A stretch of 64,000 nt of DNA from Saturnia japonica (taxonomy: Eukaryota; Arthropoda; Insecta; Lepidoptera; Saturniidae): assembly GCA_033032175.1 (NCBI GenBank), contig CM065324.1, positions 2,604,001-2,668,000 on the forward strand, in the 5' to 3' direction. How positions within the stretch are numbered: the stretch's first letter is position 1; every line of letters begins with the position of its first letter. The notes under the pieces are model-generated. The model did no database searches, was not told where the DNA came from, and saw only the letters and a list, made by a program, of their open reading frames with translations. This document shows, piece by piece, positions 1 to 9,800 of the stretch. Position numbers and translations under genes: made by a program.

Positions 1-14
1 CTTGCGCGCTGGTT

Positions 15-152
15 GCCCACGCTTACGCGGCTGAGTGCCTTAAGCGCTCGCCCCCAAGCCCGGTAAAGTTGTAAAAGCCGCAGCGGCTCTGTTTTCGGAT
101 AGGGCTCCTAAGGCTAACAGCAAGGTCAGACAAAAAAAAAAAAAAAAAAAAA
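15..152 (+). repeat. Interspersed repeat family A, poly(A)-ended copy
   Basis: The stretch contains the shared core GTAAAGTTGTAAAAGCCG and a later CCTAAGGCTAACAG, and ends in a run of 21 A at 132-152. The same core recurs near 8450, 18200 (reverse), 22325, 36950 and 59030. The poly(A) end and short length suggest a SINE or the 3' end of a non-LTR element; the class is inferred. The copy may start before the window. Confidence 0.6.
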
Positions 153-814
153 GCAGTACTGCGATCAGTTCGAGAAACACCACAACAACAGCAAGCAGCG
201 AATCTACAAGCAAACTACAGTCAAGAACGTTATTAAGAAACCACATTGTTACTACGAACTACTGTAACTTTGTAAGAAACAAGAATAAAACAAGCGCTAT
301 TAATTTAGCACAAATTAAAATATTGTGGACGTCCTTTTATTCACAATAAGTATGTACTTGGGTCTAAAGGGATATGCTTCGTTTGAATAGACAGGTTGAT
401 TAATATAAAAATATGTTACCTATTGAAGAAGAATAAGCAATTCCAAGGAAATAAAATATAGTGAACGGCGATGGTCTTGGTGTACTGAAACAATAGCTCT
501 ATATCTTAATAATAATATACCTAAATGCTAACCGACTGAACAAAGATCCCCTTGCGAGTGAAGGCACGTGTTTTTCAACAAAGTCAACCCACAAATTATA
601 GACGATTAAAAAGATAGACATTAAGAGCTCGATATTTTTCTTCAAACAGTATTTAAAGAAAAAAGTGGACAATAAATAAATAGCCTTGTAGGACGGTTAA
701 GGTTAAAAATTGATTCGATGTCCCTTTAGATCACGCATCGGCATAATTATTACAATATCGAGTTTTTCAAAATTCGCGTACATTTAGCCATTTGAAGGTT
801 CTCGTCGCACCATC
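153..814. other. Stretch without recognised gene
   Basis: AT-rich sequence. I searched the minus strand here for a further exon of the SLC13-like gene and found none. The region around 530-600 looks like old repeat sequence but I could not assign it. Confidence 0.4.
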
Positions 815-1115
815 CTTTTTACACCAATCTCACCAGATGTTAAGTGACGATGTGACTCAAGATGGTGACATGCTAAACTTAGTAGCAGCTCTCAAGTGCA
901 TGTGCCGGAACAAAACCTATTATAAGTGCTTGGCGACAGATTTTGAACTTGTTGGTGGTAGCTAAGCAAGTGAGCGTTTAGAAAATGCCCTAACACCATT
1001 CTATGGTTTCATCATAATGTTTTCCTTTTACAAAAAGCACAGGCTCATTGCAGGGATTCGAACTGACTTAGATAAATGCGGTGTCTGCACACGCAACAAC
1101 TGAGCCATTATTGTT
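815..1115 (-). repeat. tRNA-derived SINE, family C
   Basis: Read on the minus strand, the copy opens with a tRNA-like A box (CTCAGTTGTTGCG) and a B box (AGTTCGAATCCC) and continues into a body shared with the copies at 12466-12755 (minus) and 60468-60765 (plus). Shared body words include a stretch encoding GCTTGGCGACA near 930 and 12570. Internal Pol III promoter boxes plus a common tRNA-unrelated body define a SINE; the family name is not known to me. Confidence 0.65.
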
Positions 1116-1290
1116 TCATTGCGTTTGTTATGCTAGCATAGTTATAGGTAGATTGTCTTTATGTTTGAAATTACCAAAATGACGTGGAATAGGGTGGTTA
1201 TATCATTGCTTCTCTTCGAGAAGGAGTCTTTCACCTAATATGTAGACCTTTTATATATGTTTGAATAAGAAGTGGTTTTGGTTGGAAATA

Positions 1291-2180
1291 CAGTGTAAGT
1301 AAACTCTTTATAACGTTGAAGTGAGCCCAACTTGGTTTGTTTGCGTTAAAACCCACATATTGAAACACTCTTTATAGCGATACGCCATTCTCTATTACGA
1401 ATAAATGTGTTCATATTTTTAGACAGTAAATATTTATTATCGGTATTATTGTTTATTATCAGGTAACAAAATACTTTGAAGCTCCGAAACATCCGAGGTC
1501 GGTCTAGCTTTTGTTATCCTTAATTGCCTTGAACACGTGCAGTATGACGCATCGTTTTCTCGGAAGTGATGGTCTTCGACCAAGCGTACTGGGTACCTAT
1601 CGTATTATCAGTCGTAAACCTACTTTGAAACTGTTAACATGGCCAGTAAACGGAAAGCGATTAGTGTTGACGAAAAAGTTTATGTGATACGCGCGATTGA
1701 AAAGGGAAGGCGTTTTGATCTAAGTCAATCCACTGGTGCTACCATTTGTAAAAACCAAAAAACAATTCTACAGGCGGCGCTGGAAAGAAACTCTTCTAAA
1801 AAATTAAGAAAGCCAAAATTCGAAAACTTAGATCAGGCAATGTTGTCGTGGTTTAAAAATCAGCGCCAGAATAATGTACCCATCTCGGGGCCAATTGTAA
1901 AAGCTAAGGCTGAAAAGTTTGCCAACCAACTTACATAAAATACATAATAACATAATACATAAAATAATACAAAACAAGTACTGGCATAGCAAAAAATGTC
2001 AGACAAAGTTATCAGACTATATGTGTAAACAATAATTTATAAGCATTTATTATCTAAGACATACATATTAAAAATTCTTGTTAATTTGGTTGTTTTTTTG
2101 TTCACTCCATATAACGATAACTCTCTATAACGACAAAAAATGCTCAGTCTTTTGAGTTTCGTTATAAAGAGTTTACACTG
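1291..2180 (+). mobile_element. Internally deleted Tigger/pogo-type DNA transposon
   Basis: The ends form terminal inverted repeats. The left end reads CAGTGTAAGTAAACTC and then TTTATAACG. The right end, reversed, reads CAGTGTAAACTCTTTATAAC, so the left has a 3-bp extra AGT. Both ends are flanked by TA (1289-1290 and 2181-2182), the target duplication expected for Tc1/mariner/pogo elements. Subterminal copies of the CTCTATAACG word occur near 1370-1400 and 2110-2135. At 890 bp it is far shorter than an autonomous Tigger (about 2-3 kb). It retains only an N-terminal DNA-binding ORF. Confidence 0.75.
1639..1938 (+). CDS. CENP-B/Tigger N-terminal DNA-binding fragment inside the transposon
   Basis: The 99-residue ORF begins with an ATG in good context (AACATGGCC). 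It resembles the N-terminus of pogo/Tigger transposases and CENP-B: a psq-type helix-turn-helix at about residues 6-50 (SVDEKVYVIRAIEKGRR, then LSQSTGATICKN), followed by the start of the second CENPB-type helix-turn-helix (about 62-99, MLSWFKNQRQNNVPISG). The DDE catalytic domain is absent; the ORF ends in TAA where the transposase would continue. It is either a relic or a short DNA-binding protein able to bind the element's own ends; expression is unknown. Family assignment is from motif recognition only. Confidence 0.65.
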   Translation: MASKRKAISVDEKVYVIRAIEKGRRFDLSQSTGATICKNQKTILQAALERNSSKKLRKPKFENLDQAMLSWFKNQRQNNVPISGPIVKAKAEKFANQLT

Positions 2181-2374
2181 TACTTTGAATAGGTAGGTCT
2201 CTATGTTAAAAAACATGTGTTTTAGGTCCTATGTAATAGGAGGCGAGACTATTGCAATTAATCGAGCACAAAACCAAACTCCGAGCTGCTACTGGAAATA
2301 TCATAGACAACCCCAATAAGACTTTGCTCGATCTGGGAATCAAAATTAAGAACTAATCCGCGCTGTATACTCAC

Positions 2375-2442
2375 TTCAGTTCATGTCGAGTGGAGCGATG
2401 CGTAGACTTTCCGACTATCGTATACATTTCCAATATGCCCAT
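2375..2442 (-). CDS. SLC13-like gene, probable exon 6
   Basis: The acceptor is AATTTTTAG, and the donor GTGAGT comes after 22 codons plus 2 nt. The encoded MGILEMYTIVGKSTHR, joined in phase after the LEK of exon 5, fits the variable cytoplasmic loop that follows this helix in insect SLC13 proteins. The loop is poorly conserved, so this exon is less certain than the previous ones. Confidence 0.55.
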
Positions 2443-5400
2443 CTAAAAATTAATATTATTTTATTATTATTTAAACCAAACCATCAGCGGTTGTAATCTT
2501 TAGTAAATACTTTTACGGTGGGTTGAAATCAGCTCCTGGTCCAGCAATTAAAGGGGACTCCAAATACATGTTTGAAAAAAAAAATTACTAATACGGCGTT
2601 TTCTTCCAGGGCGTGTTTTTAAATCGCCGCCAAGGGAATTCTTGTCGCATCGAGAAATATCAAATGGTAGAGGGAAGGGATTGCCAATGTCTAGTTTTTG
2701 CGCTGGTCCGTAAAAACGGGGACTGCTTGAAAAGTCTCGAGCGTGACCGAACATGTACAGCTAAGAACTGTTCGGTCAATTGTTTCGGATCGCACGAGAT
2801 ACGACAGGACAGCGCAGTGGCTGTATTTATTTACTATTAAGTGTCAAATGGGGAAAGTAAAAATACATTTCTCTATCTTCTTTCAAACTGATTACCAATA
2901 ATACTTATTTTTCATTCTTTGAATGAATGAATGAACACTTATTGCACTTTTAGTTTGTTCACTGGCGAGCTTAATGCTATAAAGCATTTTCCACCAGCTA
3001 ACCAGCGGTAATGTGGAAAAAATTATTGTCAGTAGTGCAATAGGAGAGACAAACATCTTAGCATTCTAGGATTAATCCGGATTTTAACAAATCGTGTTTA
3101 AGCGAGACTCTTTCGTTTATACCTTTTCCAATTCTACGAGTATTGCCTTCACTAGAGGAATCATGATACCGCACGCCACTACGCTGGATACCCACATCGA
3201 TAAGAACATAGTCGTGAAGAATAGAAGAAAACTTAACCTGGAATTATTTTATATACATGCAATTAAAGTTATTTAAAAAAAATGTTTATTTATTTAACAG
3301 CGCGCATATTATAGGTACACGACCTACACATATTTTATAAATGCTTTAATAAATCTATTAAAGACATACGAACCTATTATAGACAGGCGCCCACAACATT
3401 TACAAAATATAAAATTATATTTTTAATAAAAAAATCAAATGAAATGAAGAGAAGTAGGTATATGCTGTGTATGGTATATACTATATTTATATGGTATTGG
3501 TTTCTCAGAAACTGCACCAACGATTTGGATGTAATTTTATACCTATGATCGAGATAATGTTTCACATTCCAAGTTTTACTTATCTAGATAGCATTATTTA
3601 ATTAATAATAGAGGAAAGTAAATAGAGAGATTAAGAATGTTAGAAAATTCGACAATTTTATTGTTATAATTCAAGATAATCAACAACTTGACATTATTAA
3701 TGATTTTGCTGTAGGTTAAAAATAAATATTAATAAATCAGTAGTTCTGTCTGTAAAAGTTTTTTTTTTATTTTCCTGATAAACATTCCTTTAGGATAAAG
3801 GACAGTAGCAACACCATTTTTTTATTAATCAAAGCCATTGAATATATAGGTAAGCTCTCATGGTTTGATCAATGATATTTTATAAGGTCTGATTTTGTGT
3901 TATTTTTCTATTCTTCAAACAGCGTTCTAACAAAAAGATGGCCCCATGCTAGAACTTGTAGAATATAGGGTTAATTGTTATATATCGCAAGTTCTTCTTT
4001 TTATTTACTGGCAGCTGTGTTTATCCACAATTCTGCTCATTTTTGTGATCTTCAAATACAGATCTAACAAGATGGCGGCTCCCTTTTTAAAACTATCCAG
4101 GGAGTTTTTGTGCCAACTTAAAATTCGCGTACCTAGTTAATATTTCACTTGTGCACAAGAACCAAATTAAATCACGTAAAATGTCGCCAAATTACATAAA
4201 ACTGGGCAAAATAACATAAGTTTATGAAAAAAATACAAATCATCACATGACAGTTTAAGATCCCACCTAAAACTTCTTAACGCAAGTTTATGAAAGAAAA
4301 AAAACTACTTGATAAATCAAGTTCCCGGCAAAAACTTAGCACAAGCAATAGACCCTGGGTTACTAATGTTACTAGAGTAAAAAATAAAATGATATTTAGT
4401 ATAATAACCTATAATGTGAACATCCGAAATTAAGAAGCAATTTCACTGCAATTCGCCTATGGATACGGCTATATTCAATTGCTATAATTATCATCATAAC
4501 TCCTACACTATCTAGAAGCTCGGTTCTTACGTATACCTGAAAAAAAGTTAAATGAGAGAAAACAAAATTAAGCCACTGTTCTCTCTTTTAAATCATCTTT
4601 AGTACTCACTTCACCTAAAAAACCGTATTTAACGGTAGTCATGGCCGAGGAAGCAGCAATAGGAAATAATGCCACGAGACTAGGATGTAAGACATCTGTT
4701 AGCCAGTACGTACATGTTACAAGGAACACGTAAAAGCATTTGTATGCCTGAAAAAAAAAATTATTATAGAGAATTTTCGCTATAAAACTTATGAAATATA
4801 AATCCAAAAGTAAAGTAAACCTAATTATCTCATTTTTAAAGGGTTTTAATAAAGTGCCTACGCCATTAATGAACACTAAGCGAGAATTTTGCGCACTTTT
4901 ACACTAAAGTAATAACGTTATAATGATTTTTTTTTGTAATTACTTATGAAAGGAAAGCCAAGGTTAATTTCCCAAGTATGAAAATCGAAGGCTTTTTCTA
5001 TAAGAATCATTTATTCAGGATTAGGAATTAAAAACTAATTTTTTAATTACCAGAGCGAATATTTATTAAAAAACCTTTCAAAAAAGTTACCATCAACGGT
5101 GCCAATCACGTTTGCACAATTATAATTGTTACGTGTATTTTGTTTTACTTCTTAGATGCTTGGTCCTTAAGACCTTATAAAAAAATATATGACGATATCT
5201 TCTTAAACAATAATTCTGTAGTCCACGCGAGCGGAGTGGCGGGCACAGCTAGTCTACAATAATTCCATTTGAAAGTCGACAGTTCTATAATTAGGAAGCA
5301 TCCATTGGTAAAAAACCTAAATTTTAAGTAGATATTATTGAGATTAGTTTTAATAGTGAGATTGAATATATATGTATACTATTTCGCGAGTTGAATGCAG

Positions 5401-6028
5401 AGTTAAGGAATCCCATTATACCTTTAACTATCCAAGTATATGTACTTGGAGCAGTTCGACTTATCGAAGCCCTACAGAAGATCGCAGCCAAATAATGTTG
5501 TGTTGTATTCCTGCAATATTATGGATTTCCAGAGCTCCTTGAAGAAGGGAGTTCAAGGTCAGCAACGCAACGTAGTGGTGATTCCTATGGTTACCTATGC
5601 CAAGCGTCCATAGGCTACGGGCCGTACGTTTTTTTGCCAGACCTACATTCAGGATGTGGATAATCTTTTATAGAACAAACATTAGGGTTTATATGCTAAG
5701 ATTAATCCTAAGTATTGCTAACTAAATAATTCAAATAAATTATACCAATATTTGCAACTCCTATTAAAGTATTTTAACCGCACGTAGATACTAACATTTT
5801 TATCACTTACAAACGCAACAGGCATAAGTATTAAAGGAGTTAAAAATATAACTAAAACTCTCCAATACAATTTGCAATATATTTTTAAACGGTTTCTATT
5901 TATGAGTAGTATCAAACTTGTTTCACTAAAATAAAATAGTTTAATTGAAAATATATTTTATACAACAACAATAAATATATTTTTTATCATTACAATCTAA
6001 CTCACGATGAATCTGAATCTATATTCAT
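2375..6028 (-). CDS. SLC13/INDY-like transporter (DASS family), 5' part of gene
   Basis: Six exons on the minus strand (6028-6006, 5925-5811, 4747-4610, 4536-4409, 3237-3123, 2442-2375) have compatible phases and give 587 nt, about 195 residues, of an SLC13-type membrane transporter. Recognisable pieces, in order: YWRVLVIFLTPLILMP (first membrane segment); CFYVFLVTCTYWLTDVLHPS (family usually TEALPL or TEAIHP); RIHRRIAVKLLLNFGCSH (family LHRRIAL...GCSHRR); and MFLSMWVSSVVACGIMIP, at the place of the family's SMWxSNTATTAMMxP signature. Family members move citrate-like dicarboxylates across plasma or internal membranes, usually with sodium. Here Asn-Thr of the signature is lost, so the substrate is uncertain. 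The downstream exons must lie left of the window. Introns hold a family B SINE and a repeat head. The gene is head to head with the CRAL-TRIO gene. Confidence 0.75.
2443..3122. other. SLC13-like intron 5
   Basis: No gene seen. It contains a short (GAAT)n microsatellite at about 2921-2936 and unassigned sequence. Confidence 0.4.
3123..3237 (-). CDS. SLC13-like gene, exon 5 with altered SNT motif
   Basis: The acceptor is AATTCCAG and the donor GTATAA. The exon contributes 1 nt plus 38 residues, among them FFTTMFLSMWVSSVVACGIM. This corresponds to the SLC13 signature LSMWxSNTATTAMM, where Ser-Asn-Thr normally helps form sodium and substrate sites. Here the triplet reads Ser-Ser-Val. The exon ends with VKAILVELEK, the usual end of that helix. 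Confidence 0.75.
3238..4408. other. SLC13-like intron 4 with repeated GATGGC-motif segments
   Basis: AT-rich intron. Two segments near 3905-3950 and 4055-4135 each carry a TCTAACAA-AGATGGC motif followed by related words. A related segment occurs at 36625-36690, so this is probably an old dispersed repeat. Confidence 0.35.
4409..4536 (-). CDS. SLC13-like gene, exon 4
   Basis: The acceptor is CTTTTTTTCAG. The 42 residues plus 2 nt contain VGVMMIIIAIEYSRIHRRIA and then LNFGCSHY, equivalent to the family's GGLxxAxAxExxNLHRRIAL and GCSHRR. The donor reads GTTATT, which is weak after position +2. It is kept because phase and protein continuity into exon 5 (split AGG arginine codon) are exact. Intron 3 is only 73 bp. 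Confidence 0.7.
4610..4747 (-). CDS. SLC13-like gene, exon 3
   Basis: The acceptor is a long pyrimidine tract ending TTTCAG; the donor is GTGAGT after codon GAA, phase 0. The 46 residues start AYKCFYVFLVTCTYWLTDVL and align with the second membrane segment of SLC13 (family pattern KCAYVLxxMAxYWVTEALPL). An open frame continues past the donor to 4568, but the phase of exon 4 supports splicing at 4609. Confidence 0.75.
5216..5256 (-). repeat. Head fragment of CCCGC-type repeat family R
   Basis: Read in reverse, the segment gives AGCTGTGCCCGCCACTCCGC and then TCGCGTGGACTA, the head shared with copies near 8840, 14200, 34020, 59920 and 61385. Only the head is obvious here. It lies in SLC13-like intron 2. 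Confidence 0.5.
5440..5640 (-). repeat. SINE-like repeat family B, reverse copy
   Basis: It shares with 21108-21350 (in reverse) the words for the GCGTTGCCGACC region, the GGACGCTTG word and the CTCTGGAA segment. It also contains GATCGCAGCCAAATAATG, which recurs at 50590-50620. It lies in intron 2 of the SLC13-like gene. Confidence 0.55.
5811..5925 (-). CDS. SLC13-like gene, exon 2
   Basis: Acceptor TATTTTATTTTAG precedes the exon and donor GTAAGT follows it. The exon adds 38 residues, including a basic stretch and the hydrophobic VLVIFLTPLILMPVAF, which matches the first membrane helix of SLC13 proteins (YWRSLVVILTPLLLLPL-like). Confidence 0.75.
6006..6028 (-). CDS. SLC13-like gene, first coding exon
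   Basis: ATG at 6028-6026 is followed by seven codons (MNIDSDS) and a 2-nt split codon, then a consensus donor GTGAGT. The phase (2 nt left over) matches exactly the 1 nt that exon 2 must supply. Intron 1 would be 80 bp. The exon is very short, so the call rests on the start codon, donor and phase. Confidence 0.6.
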
Positions 6029-6544
6029 AATTATTCGTTTATACAAATTGTAGAGCAATTTAATCCAACCTTGAAAATATTATCAAATCGAAATCTCGTA
6101 GTGTTCCACGATTGCCAGTCATATTATTTTTATAGTATGAGTGTAGTAGAACGGAGTAGTGGCAAGCACACTTACAAATAAATTTTTCATTAAACTAATT
6201 CTATTAAGTTACATATTAACATTACAGGATTGAAATAGTACCTATAATACTAATCTAATAATATAATAATAATCAGTTTTTATTAGGAGAAATAATTAAA
6301 ATTACAACAAAAAATCTAGTAGGTATACCATCAAGTATCACTTGTTTTTAATATTTTTTATATGTGACAACACTTTACAAGGTTTGACAATCTCTGGTTT
6401 GACATTTCTGTTTTGAAAGATGTAGAGCAGAATGTAGAGATTTTGCATTCGGTACGTTAGTTGTCAAAATACGGTCGCAAAGTTGGGGTGTACGTCTTTA
6501 TAATAGATAAAGTCGTATTCATTTACGTTCAGAAAATAATAATT
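6029..6544. promoter_or_regulatory. Shared upstream region of two head-to-head genes
   Basis: The start codons of the SLC13-like gene (minus, 6028) and the CRAL-TRIO gene (plus, 6545) are 516 bp apart with no other gene between. The region must contain both 5' UTRs and probably both promoters. I see no convincing TATA box. Two TTTGACA words occur at about 6384 and 6398. Bidirectional promoter function is inference. Confidence 0.5.
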
Positions 6545-6837
6545 ATGCCAGTGGAAATAGAATTCGATTATATACAAGCGACGACATCGATGGATAAATT
6601 TTCACAAGCTGACATAGACGAGATAAGAGTGTGGACTCAAACATTGGATAAAACAAAGTGTGTGCCTAAAGATCTAACGGATAAGCAATTATTATTATTT
6701 TACAATGCCTGTTACGGAGAAATTGAAAAATCAAAGATATGTATTGAGAAATATTACGCGTGTAAAAAAAACGGCCCTGAACTTTTCGATAATCGTTACT
6801 TGAACACTGATGACTTAAAAAAGGCGAGAGAAGTCTT
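6545..6837 (+). CDS. CRAL-TRIO gene exon 1
   Basis: The exon runs from ATG 6545 to the donor GTAAGT at 6838, leaving 2 nt (TT) of a leucine codon. It encodes residues 1-97, the helical N-terminal domain. Confidence 0.9.
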
Positions 6838-9800
6838 GTAAGTAAAATTTATTTTGGCTGTATATATTTTCAAATTAGTAAGATTTTAGTATAGAAATTA
6901 CACTTAATTGTGTATTTTAATGTTTGACATGATAAATTAATATAGCACATTCAGTATGAATATAAAACTGAATTGGATCACAAAAGAAGCTGTCAAAATG
7001 TGGAATTATTTATTTAATAGTCATAATAATTATTGTATATTTTATATACTATAGTGTTTCAAGTACTGTATAAATTTCTTTCACTGATTATGTTCCTCCA
7101 AAAGTAGCATGGAAGATAATGCTCAAAAATACCTAAGGTTCTATTTTATGATTTTGGTGTCATGTATTACACATCACCAGCACAGGGCATATAATTTTTT
7201 TTGCCTATTGTGGCTTACAATATAACACAAAAGTGGTGAAATAAAAACACTTTTTAAGTTTTAGGTCAATGTGACTCTTCAAGTTTAAATAGTTTAAAGG
7301 CTAAAACATTTTTATTATTTTGATAATATGTCTTACTATAGGTAGTTGATCTTTATCATAATATTAATTTGAAAAAGTACTGGATTAAATATGTGAGTAT
7401 ATAATAAATTAAAAGTAATAAAATTGTCTTATGCCAAATGTTTCATATATTAAACCTTTGCAACAGATAGTACCTATATGCAATATGGGTACTATGTAAA
7501 TAGTATCACTTATGTATTTATTTATAAGTAACAACATAAGCAAAGTTCTTTGTGTTCTTTCAAAATTATAAACTTATATATCAAATATATATATATCAAA
7601 ATTATAACAATTTTTTTTTAATTAAATGGAATCTGTACATGTATTCCACAATTCAGCTAGTGTCAAGTGATAACTATTATAATTCATGTATAAAATAGTA
7701 GGTACTATAATGTAGTAAATGATAGTTAGCTGATAAAACTCAATTAATTATTTATCCAAGTTGACTTGTAACCATACCTAAAGGATAAGTTATACACTTA
7801 AAAATTAGTATATAATACATACTATCTATATTATGATAAATAATGAAGATATAATAAAAATAATACAAAGTAATTATTTATTATGATTAAAATTTGACAG
7901 TATTCAAAGTTACAAATTTACCTAATAAGAAGATGATTGGACTATAAATTAATAAGGATAATAAAGTCCCGTGCCCCCCTTTGTATTTCTTCATGCCTCC
8001 CTCCTGTGCTACCCACTTCGAAAATTAATGGATAAGAGGATATGAGTTAAATGTAACTTGCACTCAAGCCTAGGTCCGTTCCTTGGTGAGAAACCCTTGA
8101 GTCAAGCAGCCACCCGCAGGATACAAGTGACACTGCACATGCAGCACTTTGCTACCCCACATACAACATTACACACTTATGTACATACATACATGCACAC
8201 CACATAGGTGCATAGGTCCTTTCCCTTTTTTCTTTTTTTATATGCTAGTCAGTGTAGAAATCCTTTCAGATCACTAAATACACATATACATATTTCCTTC
8301 CTTCCTCCCAGGAGGCAGGGAACATGTATATCTGTATATGTTAGCTTGAATTATGGATAGGGAATTAGCTAGATCATAACTTATTTGGCACCGTTGAGCG
8401 AATTGTCTTTACTTTCGTGGCTGAGTGCCTTAAGTGCTCACCTCCAAGTCACGGTGAAGCTGTAAAAGCCGTCTGAGCCTCCAGGGCCTCTACATCTAGG
8501 ACTGACACAGGTGAAACTCAATAAAAGCTTTTCACAGTTGTATAAACCAGTTTAATAGGAATAATCTCAGTCTCTTAAACTCTGTGTCCTTATCTTTAAC
8601 CTTACTCTATCTATATTAAAAGAGTTCGTTTGTACTTTAGTATGTTTGTAAGTTGTAACTCGAGGATCACTTAACCAATTTACAGATTTAAGTATTGATA
8701 ATGGAAAAATAAAGCCAGAAAAACAATTACCGCAAGCACAATCTCCTGCAATATACTGTCTAACATAATGCAATAAATAATGGTTTTGAATAAAAATATT
8801 TTCAAAAAACTATGCAATACTTATTATATACTACCTTTGCCCGCGGCTGCCCTCGTGTGGACTACAGAATGCCGTCGAAAGGCCACACGCGCGAATCCTA
8901 GTTCTCCCGCTCCCGGTTATTTAAAAGAAAATGCCTAATGTGGATGATCCTTAGAAGATAGACATATGATCTTTCTGACTTTTAGTAGATCTTTATAATG
9001 TCTACAATTATGTAGTACATTAATTTGATATATTATTGTTTAATCAACGTAAGCCATTTAAGCGCCCGAAGTAATTCACCATGACCAGTTTTTTATTTCC
9101 GCGGCACTCTAATTCTTTTTCCTAAAATAGGCCTAAGTTACTCCTTATAACATCAGCCATCTGCCAGTGAAAGTTTCGTAAAAATCGACTAACCAAGGAT
9201 CCAACCCGTTTCGGAAATTACATAAACTGAGTAACTTTAATTATTATGAATGTTAAAGAAGCGAATAAGTTCAAGGTAATTTTCTTCTGTTCAGTGCATT
9301 ATAATTTTAAAGGCTTGTAGCGGAAATAAAAAAAGAAAGGGGAATTTGAAAGTAAATAAATTACTTGCACAAGAATTACAAGCTTTTAATTAAAATATTA
9401 TTTGAACATTATGAATTTCAATCTTTGATTTCGTAATCCCTCAGCCCAAGTGTGTTACAAGCGCCTTTGTATTAAATATATTAAGACTATATGAAGTTAT
9501 TATTTTGAAACAATAATTTAATAAAGAATTCTTTATAAGGAGTAGGATGTAATCATACTTGAATAGATTGCCAACTAACGCAGCTAGACGCCTTATATGC
9601 GAGACATTTCTTTCAAATTTCAACGCATTTCGATTATGCAGTCGCAAGTGATAACGAAACTGTGTTTCATATTATTTTTTGTAATGGGCTCAGTTCTAAG
9701 TGTTTCTCTTTCCTATCAGTCAAAACTTTGATCTGTATAAATTAGTATCGGTACTCTTTTGGCATCTGCATTCTACATTTGCAGTGTGTACCTTTTTTGC

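Noticed and set aside
40..246. Minus-strand 68-aa ORF at the left edge
   Set aside because: It spans a poly(A) tract of a repeat; its phenylalanine run is an artefact of that tract.
4568..4609. Reading SLC13-like exon 3 through to the stop at 4568
   Set aside because: A consensus GTGAGT donor at 4609 and the exact phase and protein continuity into exon 4 make splicing the better reading.
6461..6544. In-frame N-terminal extension of the CRAL-TRIO ORF
   Set aside because: It starts with TTG and contains no ATG; the first in-frame ATG is at 6545 and gives the usual family length.
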